64,000 bases of DNA from Bretschneidera sinensis (lineage: Eukaryota; Streptophyta; Magnoliopsida; Brassicales; Akaniaceae), in the NCBI GenBank assembly GCA_023935145.1, contig CM043704.1, forward strand, positions 97,226,873 to 97,290,872, written 5' to 3'. Shown here one piece after another: positions 45,386-57,090 of this stretch (the stretch's first letter is position 1; each line of letters opens with the position of its first letter). Under the pieces are notes generated by a model that was not told the origin of the DNA, ran no database searches, and saw nothing but the letters and a program-made list of their open reading frames with translations. The translations under genes were made by a program, and so were the position numbers.

Positions 45386-48300
45386 TATCCCATATCATTA
45401 TTATACACTAAGATTGATAAATTAATTATTTTTGTCTTTTGGTTGGTTTTGTAAATTGTAATTACAAGTGATATATATACATATGTATGTATATACAGAA
45501 TTGGGAATTGGATTTTTGTTTAATACAATACTGATGTTTTTTTCCCTTTGTTATACTTGGATGATTGATTATTGGTACTAAATTCGACACCAATATATTC
45601 TGTCCCGGTCAAGAAAAAAATGCTCATGTTTGATTGCTAAGAAAGTTTACAAGGAAAATATAAAGAAGACAGCAATTTAATTGGATGTTATGTTCAAGTT
45701 GCTTTGATCAGTTGAGTGGAAGTTGTAATTTTCTTTAATCTCTCAAATAAGGACTTCAAACTTAATTTTAATATTTTTATTGGTGTTACCTTAATCAAAC
45801 CTTGACTAATGCTTTAAGCCTTGAAATTCTTTTCAGTAGTTTACAAGCTTCTGATGTGCTTCTTTCTTTATATCAAGAGGTACACATACTTTTTTTTTTC
45901 CTCTATCAAAATATAGAGCAAGACAGAGCTTCACGCGTGGTTGAGATTTATCCGAACCTTTATCGAGTTATTTGAGCTTGTTTAAAGCTTGATTCGAACA
46001 TGAAAATTAAACTCTATTAACTTATTAAATCGAGTTCGAATATCTTAAAGTTTGGTTTAAAAGGGTTTCGAACAGTTTGATAAAGTATTATCGAATTTAA
46101 GCTTGAAAATTAGGTTTGAATAGCTTATCGAACCGAGATCGAATATCTTAAAGTTCGGCTCAAAAGACTTTCGAACCTTTCGATAAGGTATTATCGAGCT
46201 CAAGCTCAAATCAATATTTATTTAATATTTTTATTTATTGAAATTATAGTTCAGGAAAGAGCTTGAGCTCAAATAAACAATTTAAAGCTCAGACTCGAGC
46301 TCGGATTCAAATAGACTTATTTATTCTCGAGCTCGAGTCATTATAAAATTTATCAAGTTCGAGTTTAATTTTCAAATTCGATTCAAACTTGAATTCAAAC
46401 TCGAGTACTTTAACCTTCAGAGTTGATTTGGTTCAAATTTACCCTTTATTAAATGAAATAAACGATAATGAAAGTAAAGTCTAGTCCGATATAATTAGGA
46501 AGTTCTTTAATTTAATCAGCTCAATTGCATTCAAAATTTTCAAACTAGACAATTAAACAATTGATGGTTTACACAAAAATATCTTTTTAAATTTAACATA
46601 TTCTGGATTTAATATGTTTTTTATGAAATTATTCGGATGTAATCGAATTTTAATTAATAAATAAGAGCAAAATTTCTCAAATAATCTCTTTATATTTTTT
46701 AAAAATATATATAAAAAATTAACATTGTAATAGTTTGACAAAAAATATAATGTTTTGGATCAAACAGTTGAAACAGATCAAAATAATTGAAACGATCGAA
46801 ACAAATCGAAATGAATCAAAACAAAAAAGTGAAACAAAGTAAATAAATATTGAAATTAAAACATTTCGATAATTTCAATCAAAACGAACCAGAATTTATA
46901 ACATTAGTAATAGTACAAAAATTATCTTTAATGTGACCATTAATACTTGTGGCATAAGAGTTGTATTTAAGTGTGAAAGATTTTGGCAATTATCAAAACC
47001 TACTACGAGTAAATTCCCTGGTGGTCCAAATGTTAATCATGCCGTGACCCAATCAATTTTGTTTGTTGGGGGCAGGTACCACTTGAGTCCAAAAATTGGT
47101 GCCAATTTTAATTCTTCATTTTATGGAGCTGTATGATATTGAGACATGTTTTAAAAGGAATCGTTTTGCTCAATTAAAGGTGATTTTCTTTCCATTTTGT
47201 TGTAAAAATGATCATTTGGATCGAACTCAAAACATACATGAATTTCGATGAGTTATACATTTAAATATAAAGTTTTAGTAATTGGGTTATAATCAGTGTT
47301 TTCATAAGCGTTTCTAGGACTCGTTCGGGGTGCACTTAGAGAGGGGGAAAGAAAAAACGCTTCAAGGTGCCTAAAGTTAAGTGTTTCTTTCTTTGGGCGA
47401 TTATTTTTTTAGTTGGGGCGTATGCCTGGGGTGCGAGGGAAGTTTTTTTAAAAATTTAAAATTTAAAAAAAAAAAATATAAATTAAAAACTCAAACTCAT
47501 GACCTAAGGTCATAGGTTTTAACCACTACGTTAGTGTTATTGTTATCTTATCATTACACTTCATAATTTTTTTTATTATTCTAATTAATTAATTAATACT
47601 CCATCTATCCCATAATTTTTGTCATGTTTACTATTTAGTCAATTAAATAAATAATATTTTTCTATTGTTAAATCATTAAGAATTTTAATTTTTTTTTCTT
47701 CATATATACATAAATAGAGTTTAAAATTTTATAATTTTTTTTATATATTTTTAAAATAACATATATATATATATTTATATATATATAATTGAAGTCAAAC
47801 TTAAGTTAAAAAAAAGTAATAAGTGACTAAAATTATGGGACAGATGGAGTATTATTTTATAAAAATTTTGAAACGCTCCAACATATTTAAAGGACTTACG
47901 TCCCAACACCTCGGGGCTTATGCCTCGAGACGAAACGTCTCACCCAACAACTTCACCTCTAAAAATACCGATTACAATTTGAATTTTGAAGTACTTCTAA
48001 ATTACTTGGACATCGATCTACTCCAAATGTAAAGGAATGATAAAAAGAATTTTGAAGTACTTCTAAATTAATTTTTGTCTGAATTATGTATGATACCTTT
48101 ATTATTTCGGACATTACATATTTATATGGAATGAGAAAAAATCGATAAAAAAATAAACTAATACAAAGAGACTGCAATAAATAACTGCAACAACATGTTA
48201 GCAACCACTTTATTCATGCCCACTAACGTGCCGTGAACTGGATGACAAAATCAATGTGTCAACAATACCTTACAGGAAACCGTGACCGTTTGGCTAAACT

Positions 48301-48645
48301 CACAAGGTCACAGCCACAATTAATAATGGCTTTTTATTTATTTATTTATTTATTATTGAACAATTAAAAATGACTTCTAAATTTTGGGCTCATGTTATGT
48401 TATTTTGTAAATTGAAATTGTATACTTTACGTGTAACACAGACAAAAAAGAAATTGTAAGATGTCTTTAGAGAACTGCTATTTGGAGTCTGTTAGATCTA
48501 CTTCAGAACAAGTAATCTTATGAAAGCAGCAAAGAAACTGCGCAAACAAAAAACATAGAAAAAAACAAGAAATTAGTGGAGCGGTTATGCTCTTATGGGA
48601 GAACTTTCTGATACTTACATTAGTGTAAGTAAGATGATAAGAAAG
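45386..48645. other. Long spacer of copy D
   Basis: Matches copy B spacer (16.3-20.0 kb) and part of copy C. It includes TCGAGC-rich repeats (about 45960-46420), the SINE-like stretch (about 47290-47570), AT microsatellites (about 47758-47790), and the 47820-48560 stretch shared with copy B. No gene seen. Confidence 0.55.
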
Positions 48646-49120
48646 TGTTACGATTTTGACTCAATTCTTCACAAGGAAAACTTCTAATTAGTTTGGGAAA
48701 AGTTGTTTCCTATTTTGTAGTTGTTTGTTCCAGTATGAATAGTAGTATTTTCCTATTACATTGTTGCTTGTACAAGTAGTATTATTTTACTATAATGCTA
48801 TTGTTCTTTTCCTAATAGTATTAGAAAAATATACTTTATATAAAGGGAGTCCTAGAGAAGGTTTGAGGCATACTATAATTCCCAAATACATTATAAACTA
48901 GAGAGTTGTACTATTATAGTTAATATGAGAGTTTTTGGTGTATTAGGGTTTTGAGTTGTCAAGTAGAGATTAAGAGCTTTTGTTGTATTAGGACTCTTGT
49001 AATTGAAAATTAATAAAACAGTGGATTTGTTGGTGGATATAGGCAAAGAAGTTGTCGAACCAGATTAATTATTGATGTTATTACACTTTATTTATTTTGT
49101 ATATTTAATTGTTGTGGTTG
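48646..49120 (+). mobile_element. Probable solo LTR
   Basis: Begins TGTTACGATT. It has a TATA-like ctttatataaaggg near 48834 and an aataaaa signal near 49013, and ends near 49120 ahead of a T run. This layout (promoter, short transcribed part, polyadenylation signal) fits a Copia LTR. Copy B lacks it at the matching place. The right end and target duplication are not resolved. Confidence 0.5.
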
Positions 49121-49740
49121 TGTTTTTTTTTTTTTTTTTTTGCCTAAGATTGAGTGCGAAGATTTTAATGGTAAAACCCCAGCAGAAAAAAAAAAAAAGA
49201 GTTGTAAAGAGAATTCTGTCATATCTGTAATAATGACGGGAAATAATATTATATAATGATTGTAATAATGCCAGATGTGATTGAGGTAATAACACTAGGA
49301 TTTACTTAGATTTAATGTCGGAAGTAATTGTCATGGGTAATTAATATAGCTAGCCAGAATATGCCAGAATGTCTATGGGTTAGAGGTTAGGTGTGAAAAT
49401 ACTATTTTGCCTATGCCACGTGTAAGTGTATGATTAACAGTTTGATTGGGCTTGTGAAATTCGCTTTAATGCATCACGTGTTGATACATTATTGGCGGAG
49501 CGAAATTACCCAACATCTTAGCTTATCCTGATACGTATATTCATCCCATTCTCTCTCTTTTTTTTAAAAAAAAAAAAACAAAAACAAAATTTGAGTGAAG
49601 CAAAAAGATATCCACCAAAAACCTTTTAGCCCAGCATTAAACAAATGATGTTCACTAGGGAGCAACTCGTGCTTTGTTTTTTATTTATGATTTTGTTTTA
49701 AAAAATTATAAAGAATATGTATTTATAATATACTTGTATA
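49121..49740. other. Short spacer, no gene seen
   Basis: T run at 49121-49141, A run near 49188, then AT-rich DNA up to the CACTA element. It may include internal sequence of the element to which the solo LTR belongs. Confidence 0.4.
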
Positions 49741-49929
49741 CACTACAAGATAAATGATACCTACCGGCGCTTTATTTTTGGCGCTTCATACACGCGCTGC
49801 AATATATCATCCGCCGGCGCTTTATTTCTAGCACTTCCTTGAAGCTCTGCAATATTCAAAGAACATATATCGGCGCTTTAAAGCACCATTATATGTGAAT
49901 TCTATTGCCTATTTTGGAGCTTCTAAGTG

Positions 49930-50335
49930 CCGCAATATACTGGCACTTAAAAGCATCAGAATATGATCAAAACCCATTTCATATTCCAACGCTTTCAAGC
50001 GCCAGAATATGAAATGGGTTTCTGCATATTGCGGCGCTTTTAAGCGCTGGTATATGCTTGAAACTCATTTCGTATTCCGGCGCTTCCAAGAGCCGAAATA
50101 TGAAATGAGTTTCTGCATATTACGACGCTTTTAAGCGCTGGTATATGCTCTAAACCCATTTCATATTCCGACGCTTCCAAGAGCCAGAATATGTAATGGG
50201 TTTATGTATATTGCGGCGCTTTTAAGAGCCAGTATATGCTCTAAACCCATTTCATATTTCGACGCTTCCAAGAGCCGGAATATGAAATGGGTTTCTGCAT
50301 ATTACGGTGCTTTTAAGAATATGAAATAGGTTTTG
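49930..50335. repeat. 91-bp subterminal repeats of the CACTA element
   Basis: About four copies at 91-bp spacing (the tctgcatatt-type word starts at 50021, 50112, 50203 and 50294). Each holds paired ggcgcttttaagcgc and gacgcttccaagagcc palindromes, so the strand can fold into a series of hairpins. Confidence 0.85.
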
Positions 50336-50904
50336 ATCATATTCCGATGTTTTTAAGTGCCGGTATATTGCGATGTTTTAAAGCGCCGAAATAGGAGTTA
50401 AAATAGCCGGTAATACGCGCGCTTAGGCCTAATTTCTCACTGTCGCGCCCTCTCCCTGCTCCCTTCCTCGATTCAACCTCTATCTCTTCTCTACGCTGAA
50501 CTTCCACTGCAAGAACACCACCGTTACAAGTAAGCCTCTCTCTCCTCTCTTTTTCTTTTCTCTTTCTCTCACAGACCAGTTCTGCCGTCGACAGCCATGC
50601 ACCCTCCTAAGTAATTTTTTTTCTTCTATTTTCCGTTACGTATTACTGAATTAAATGATTATATGGCTCTATTAATTTGATTTCAGCTCTGCTTCTCTGC
50701 TTTCCACCGCCGCTCAGCCTCTCTTTAAACCTCTATTCTTGAGACTTTTGCAAGGTAGCTGGTCACTCACACTCTCGCTTTTTTTCCTGTTTTACTTTTT
50801 GTTGTTCTTTTCCTTATGCTTTTAGCCTTTTTGATACTTGAATTGTTTAAATTTGCATCTTTTGGCTCTTATCAAATACAAAGATGGTCCCATGCCTAGT
50901 AAAA

Positions 50905-51175
50905 CAGATGCATTTGCGTGAGCAGTGGGGAGTAGAGTCAGTAGTGGCGTTGTTGCTATGTCATTCCTCTCAGTGTCTCGTGCAATTACAGTAGGAGGAA
51001 CTTTCTTTGTCTTTTGTGTGATTTCGGTTGTTTCCATTGCTTTTGTGCATACATGCATTCCAGACACAAAAGGTAAGTCTTTGGAACAAATTGAAATGCT
51101 CATTCAAAATGAGGGAGAATAGCGAGGAGGTGAGGTGGAACTGGGAGATGTAGAGCATTTAGTGCAGAAAGAAAA
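50905..51175 (+). pseudogene. Captured C-terminus of a polyol/sugar transporter (MFS)
   Basis: The frame starting near 50922 reads VSSGVVAMSFLSVSRAITVG, GTFFVF and ETKG-like PDTKGKSLEQIEMLIQNEGE. It then hits TAG at 51120, after which the same frame goes on as RGGEVELGDVEHLVQKE. This matches the last membrane helices and tail of plant polyol transporters (PLT4-like, sugar-porter family). The stop replaces what is probably Trp. The upstream exons are absent and a stop lies just before (50919). It is a captured fragment without transport function. Confidence 0.8.
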
Positions 51176-51456
51176 TAGGTTTCGAGCATATACTAGCGCT
51201 TAAAAGCGCCGCAATATGTAGAAACACATTTCATATACTGGAGCTTAGAAGCACCACAATATAGTGGCACTTAGGAGAGTCGAAAAAAATGCATATTTCA
51301 GCGCTTACGTTAAGCACCAGTACTGGTACTGCAACACCACACATACTGGTGCTTTATCCGGCGCTTGCCATAAGTGCCGGTATCGCATATTGCGGCACTT
51401 TACAACACCGAAATATGCTAAAAAAAATGCCAGCGTTTGCCATTTCTTTTGTAGTG

Positions 51457-52200
51457 ATATATACATAAGTAAATAAAAAAAAATACTAAGTTATAAATAT
51501 AGATTTATGCTATAATTTTGAAAAAAATTGACATGTTAATTTAATTTTTTTTTTCACTTTCATTGGATTGGTTGGACATTTGGTAATTTGATCATTTTAT
51601 TGCTATTGATACTGTTTTTCTTCCATTTTAAGCATTCATAGTGTTAATAGCAATAAACTTGATGAGTAAGGGATGATTATTCCAATCCCAATCCCAAAGT
51701 TAAATAGTAAAGAAAATGAATATGAATAACATTAGAGGATAATTAACTCCCTTCCCACGATAAGGGAATTCCAGAAAATTAAAAAAATGAATGTACTTAA
51801 CAATTTTCGTAAAGCCATAAGAATTCATATTTACGATCCAACGACTTGACTTGTTGAAAAAAGGCCTTTCAAAAACACATATTTTTATTAGATGTTCACC
51901 TCTCAAAACGTCTCTTAAACTCATACTTAAATATATAAATCAAATATTTAAATAAAATCATATGTATAACTCAATTGACTCAAACTCTTTACTTTTATGT
52001 TTTTCTCTCCCACTTTGAGTTAACTTCTTCACTCTCGTTATCTCTCTTATCTTTGTTTTACCACATAAAAAGCCATATCAATATGCGTGTGTTGAGATGT
52101 TACTGAATAAAATGCATCGAGAATGCAAAAACACAACAAAAAAAATCTGCAACGAAAGTTATTGAAACTATCGCTGCCTGTCAAAATATCTCAGTCATGA
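51457..52200. other. Spacer linking the CACTA element to copy E
   Basis: AT-rich. About 51770-52200 matches 20030-20500 (ttaataattttcgtaaa-type text), the DNA just before the NLR3 upstream block. No gene seen. Confidence 0.5.
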
Positions 52201-54238
52201 ATCATTGAGATGCAATAAAAAATGTAATTTTCTTTTATTTTAGAAACCAAATCATGCAAATATATCATTTCTTTACTTTCAATAAACAGATTTTTTTTTC
52301 TTTCCAAATGATGATTTCATTGCAGCCTATGTACCATAATCAATTAACAAAAAAAAAAGGAACATAAAAAAAATAATTGCGCTCATTGTTGTCCATGTCT
52401 GTGATAGAAGCAACACTCTATCACCTCGCAAGTGTTTGTTTGACAGGTTTTAAGGCCAAAAATCAGAAAAATAGGGATTGACATGGTGGCTGCATGAGGC
52501 AAAAGGCATTGGAATGCAACAATATTAGATCAGATAGATTTCTTTTTAAGTTTGAAAAGATGAAATTGCAAGATCATTCAATGTCAATGGGAAAGATGAA
52601 TGTGAGTCTGTTTGCTTGCACAAGTGCTCTTGTACACCTTATGCTTACTTTGTAATCACTGAAAAAAAAACATATGAGATGTTTGAATTGTATATATGGA
52701 AGAGGTGGTTCCCTATTTTCAGTTCTGGCAGCTCCTGTAGATATATTCCAACTAAGAATACCAATCCCTTAAGCCTTCATATATGCACCCGTAAATCTAC
52801 CTTAAACCATTCTCCCTTATTGAGATGTTTTGTATTTCGGTTTGATCTGAAAATCCACTCCGATCCGAAATATTTTGGAACAAATTTGAAGGGAAAGAAA
52901 ATTAAGATTTAGTTCACGACATAGAGGGTTGAGCCGATATATAAAAGCATGGTTTGGAAGATAGACTTCACAACCGATTTTATATTATTTATCTTTGATA
53001 TGTTAGAGTAGGCGCATACTTCACGGGTCTAGATCTGTAGACCTTCTGACGACAACGAGTCCCGCTCTGTACATGATTTGGGTCATAGATAACAACTAAA
53101 AATACCAATCCCTTAAGCCTTCATATATGCACCCGTGAATCTACCTTACACCATTCTCCTTTATTGAGATGTTTTGTATTCCGGTTCGATCTGAAAACCC
53201 ACTCCGATCCGAAATATTTTGGAACCAATTTGAAGGGAAAGAAAATTAAGATTTAGTTCACGAAATGGAGGGTTGGGCCGATATATAAAGGCATGGTTTG
53301 GAAGATAGACTTCATAGCCGATTTTATATTATTTATCTTTGATATGTTAGAGTAGGTGTATACTTCACGGGTCTAGATTTGTAGACCTCTTGACGACCAC
53401 GAGTCCCGCTCTGTACATGTTTTGGGTTTGAGCTTTTTACTTGACGGTTTGGGATTGGGCCCATGAATAGCCGCAATTTTGCAGCAGGGCGAAAACCTTA
53501 AATATGATATCTTAAGTTGCCTATAAATACTCTCTATGTACTGAGCGGACATTGTAAAGAGATTTGGGAGGCTGATTATAGTAAAACTTCTTACAGGCCA
53601 TAGCCCTATTTTGGGTAAACCTGGATATACCGTGTCTTATTAGTTTCTTTCTGTTTATTTTCATTATTTGTGTGATTGACAAGTCTCGAATCGTTCATAA
53701 TAATGAATATCTTCTCTTTTCTGTAGATGTAGGTCTAACCAGCCGAACCATGTAAATCATATATCTTTTATTTTTATGTGATTGTTTTTATCGCTATTAC
53801 GTTGTTTTTTTTTGTTATCCTTATCGATCTAGTTACAACAATCCGACCCACACCACATCAACTCTTCCATCCATAAAGAAATTATTGGCCTATGAGATTT
53901 GACTCCGTAAAACCTCATGATACCTACTAAGACTTGAATAACAACCATTGAACTAGACACTCTTGATTGTGAATCATATGATCTAGTTAACGCCCAAAAT
54001 TAGTAGTGTTGTGTTTTACTTGAGAACTAAACGCTCTTGATTGTCAGCTCAATTAATTTTACGTTTGAGCGAAAAGAGTTAAAAATATTTTACATAATTA
54101 AAGTGTAATTATCACTCTTTTTAATTATAAAAAATAATAAATGATAATCAAAAGAATTTTTTGTTAGTAGTTTATTTTTTACGATTTATATTTATGTATA
54201 AAATTTTATTAATACCGTAAACAATAAATATACTAAAA
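52201..54238 (+). repeat. Upstream block of copy E, internally duplicated
   Basis: Long form of the NLR upstream block. A 344-bp stretch is duplicated in tandem (ataccaatccctt at 52758 and 53102). The LTR-like part is complete here (about 53345-53840), with ataaatactctctatgtact, gaacctggatata-like and gaaccatgtaaatca text. It ends at an abrupt junction to LRR sequence in the short shared word attatc. The same block recurs at 61469-62910. Confidence 0.65.
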
Positions 54239-54856
54239 TTATCGGGATTTGTTAATCTCTCAAGATTGGAAATAGAACTGCACATGGAGAAGTAACAAAC
54301 AGAAAGAAGCATGTTTTCGCTTACGTCATTACCACCAGTTGGCGTAAGTCCACTGTTATCGGGATTTGTTAATCTCTTAAGATTGGAATTAGAACTGCAC
54401 ATGGAGAAGTTACCTGAATTCCCTCCTCACATCACCCGCATAACCTTATGCCGTTGTCAACTTGAGGAAGGCCCAATGCCAACACTAGAGAAGCTGCCTG
54501 ACTTAAGGAACCTTCACTTGTTTCAGGGTGCATTTATTGGGAGGGAAATGGTTTGCTCTAGACAAGGTTTTTCTAGAATCCACTATCTGGCCCTTTGTTA
54601 CTTGTACAATTTAGAGGAGTGGAGGATAGATGAAGGAGCCATGCCGGATCTTTGTAATCTGGAAATTACAGAGTGCAAGAAATTGAAGAGACTTCCAGAT
54701 AATTTGAGGTTCATCACAACCCTGCAAGAATTGGTGATCACGTTTATATCAAAGACGTTTAAAGATAAGTTGGTCCAAGGAGGAGAAGATTTCTACAAAG
54801 TCCAACGCATACCTTCCGTCTTATTTACGAATTGTGATGAAGAATGGGAATCATGA
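54239..54856 (+). pseudogene. NLR5a: LRR 3' fragment
   Basis: An LRR scrap (54239-54293) is followed by 54311-54856, which encodes the last about 180 residues of a CNL (SLTSLPPVGVSPLLSGFVNL through GGEDFYKVQ to DCDEEWES-like NCDEEWES). No CC or NB-ARC is present. The first scrap repeats 54356-54412. From about 54575 to 54940 it is virtually identical to 56390-56755, so the two fragments separated recently. Confidence 0.9.
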
Positions 54857-55718
54857 ATAGGTAAGCATACTCTCCTTGCTTCCTTAAGTCATCATTCATT
54901 TTCTAGTCCTCTGTACGGTTCTTTTAAAAAAAAATTATCTTTTTTTCATTTGTTCTTAACTTTTTTTATGAAAATTTGTCCTTAATGAATCATTATCTGT
55001 TATGCCATTCTGCTTTAATGAATTTATAATTGGCAAGCTTTGGTCTATTACATGAATAATACTTGAAACTGTTGTCTTTTATTTTTGTCCTAGGAGAAGT
55101 AGACAATGAAAAGGTTTCCGTGGAGTTTTGATTGATTGTGATACATCAATAAAGGTAAGAAAAAAAAATTATAATTGATTTTTTTTTGCTTATTCTTTTA
55201 CCTCTACTAGTTCTAGTTTTACAAACCCAAATCTTTCTTCATTGTAGAACAGAGAAAAGCATGTTCTACAATGAAATTTGGCACAATGGTTTATCTCACA
55301 TTGTGAAAATAAAATATTTTTTTTTCTCTCTCCTAATATCATTTAACTGTGATATGAACTTTTGTACCATATATCTCTCATGGCACTGTACTAAACAAAA
55401 ACTTCTCTTTTTGAGACATATTTGTTGTGATGCAGACCATTCAAGTAATTGGCCTAATTACTACTAAACTCTCTCTTACCTCGACATCATTCTACTCAAT
55501 TATTGATTAGTTTTCTTTTTCTTCACAGGTGAGGTGAACCAGCAGGCAAAAGACTGTACTCTTCTTTTGTTCTCTAGTACAAGTTTTTTTTTTTTTTTTC
55601 CCTTCTCTAAAACTCTTCTATATTTGTGTCAATTGTAAAATTGAGGTGAAGAACTTGGTTGATTGCTTCAACTTATCCTTTTTATCTTTTATTTATTTAC
55701 TTTTTTATTATCTTTTTT
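54857..55718 (+). other. 3' tail plus foreign tail between LRR fragments
   Basis: 54857-55265 is the usual NLR tail (tgtcctag, then gtaagaaa). From 55266 the sequence changes to a relative of the tail (ttcacaggtgaggtgaacca against ctttacaggtgaagtcatcc), implying DNA from a more diverged NLR. No gene is seen. Confidence 0.5.
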
Positions 55719-56672
55719 ATTAAAAGAGGGAAGTTTCCCAGAGATATTGGAGAACTCATCCACTTGAGATACCTTAGTTTACGATATGGTGAGGTGTTTG
55801 AGTTGCCATCATCTCTAGGGAATTTAAGGTTGTTGTAGACTTTAGATTTACGTATTGTTTATTTAGGGGTGCATGTACCAAATGTGATATGGAAGATGGA
55901 AAGGTTGAGGTATCTATATCTTCCTTTTATATGTGATGATTAAACAAAGTTGCAATTGGTTACTTTGACAAACTTATGGACACTTTGGAATTTTAATTTG
56001 GAGCATTGCAATGTAAGAGATCTTCTGAATATGAAAAGTCTTAGAGAATTAGTGATACGATTCTCTTCTAAAAGCATACGTATTTTTAAGAAAATCATTG
56101 ATGCATCTCTAAGCGATGCATTAAATCATCTGCAAATCTTGGAATTATCATCTGTTGGCGTAAGTCCACTGTTATCGGAATTTGTTAATCTCTCAAGGTT
56201 GGAAATAAATCTGCACATAGTGAAGTTACCAGAATTCCCTCCTCACATCACCGACATAGCCTTAGGCAATTGTCAACTTGAGGAAGACCCAATGCCAACA
56301 CTAGAGAAGCTGCCTGACTTAAGGATCCTTTGCTTGTTTTGGAAGGCATTTATTGGGAGGGAAATGGTTTGCTCTAGACAAGGTTTTTCTAGAATCCACT
56401 ATCTGGCCCTTTGTTACTTGTACAATTTAGAGGAGTGGAGGATAGATGAAGGAGCCATGCCGGATCTTTGTAATCTGGAAATTACAGAGTGCAAGAAATT
56501 GAAGAGACTTCCAGATAATTTGAGGTTCATCACAACCCTGCAAGAATTGGTGATCACGTTTATATCAAAGACGTTTAAAGATAAGTTGGTCCAAGGAGGA
56601 GAAGATTTCTACAAAGTCCAACGCATACCTTCCGTCTTATTTACGAATTGTGATGAAGAATGGGAATCATGA
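55719..56672 (+). pseudogene. NLR5b: LRR 3' fragment with two nonsense codons
   Basis: Starts mid-LRR (agggaagtttcccagagata) and runs to the normal end NCDEEWES at 56672. TAG at 55836 replaces Gln and TAA at 55941 replaces Lys. The frame is open from there, with LRRs and GREMVCSRQGFSR. It lacks everything upstream of the LRR. Confidence 0.9.
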
Positions 56673-57090
56673 ATAGGTAAGCATACTCTCCTTGCTTCCT
56701 TAAGTCATCATTCATTTTCTAGTCCTCTGTACGGTTCTTTTAAAAAAAAATTATCTTTTTTTCATTTGTTATTAATTTTTTTACGAAAATTTGCCCTTAA
56801 TGAATCATTTTCTGTTATTCCATTCTGCTTTAATGAATTTATAATTGGCAAGCTTTGGTCTATTACATGAATAATACTTGAAACTGTTGTCTTTTATTTT
56901 TGTCCTAGGAGAAGTAGACAATAAAAGGGCAAAACATAATGTTTTCTTTTTCTTTACAAACCCAAATCATGAAAAGCATGTTCAGTTGACTAATATGTTT
57001 TCTTTTTCTTTACAGGTGAAGTCGTCCATCATGAAATAAGGGACTCCCTTTTGTTTCAGTGAGATCAGACCAAGGTTTTACATTGCTTCG
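56673..57090 (+). other. NLR5b 3' tail
   Basis: Same tail as after NLR4 (gacaataaaagggcaaaaca), with a second short duplication of the ttttctttttctttaca stretch near 56942 and 56998. No coding feature. Confidence 0.5.

Larger units (their letters stand above)
49741..51456. mobile_element. Non-autonomous CACTA transposon carrying a gene fragment
   Basis: Left end CACTACAAGATAAATG and right end catttcttttgtagtg are inverted; 3-bp target duplications ata flank both sides (49738-49740, 51457-51459). These are diagnostic for CACTA (En/Spm) elements. Subterminal ggcgctt words in both orientations fill 49765-50400 and 51190-51430. No transposase is encoded in the 1716 bp. The centre holds a CT-rich leader-like stretch and a sugar/polyol transporter fragment. 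Confidence 0.9.

Noticed and set aside
49930..50335. CRISPR-like array of regular repeats
   Set aside because: Repeats are 91 bp, imperfect, palindromic and inside a plant CACTA transposon with terminal repeats and target duplication.
54311..54856. 181-aa LRR frame as a genuine short gene
   Set aside because: It starts mid-repeat right after an abrupt junction, with no NB-ARC, and duplicates the ends of neighbouring CNL genes.
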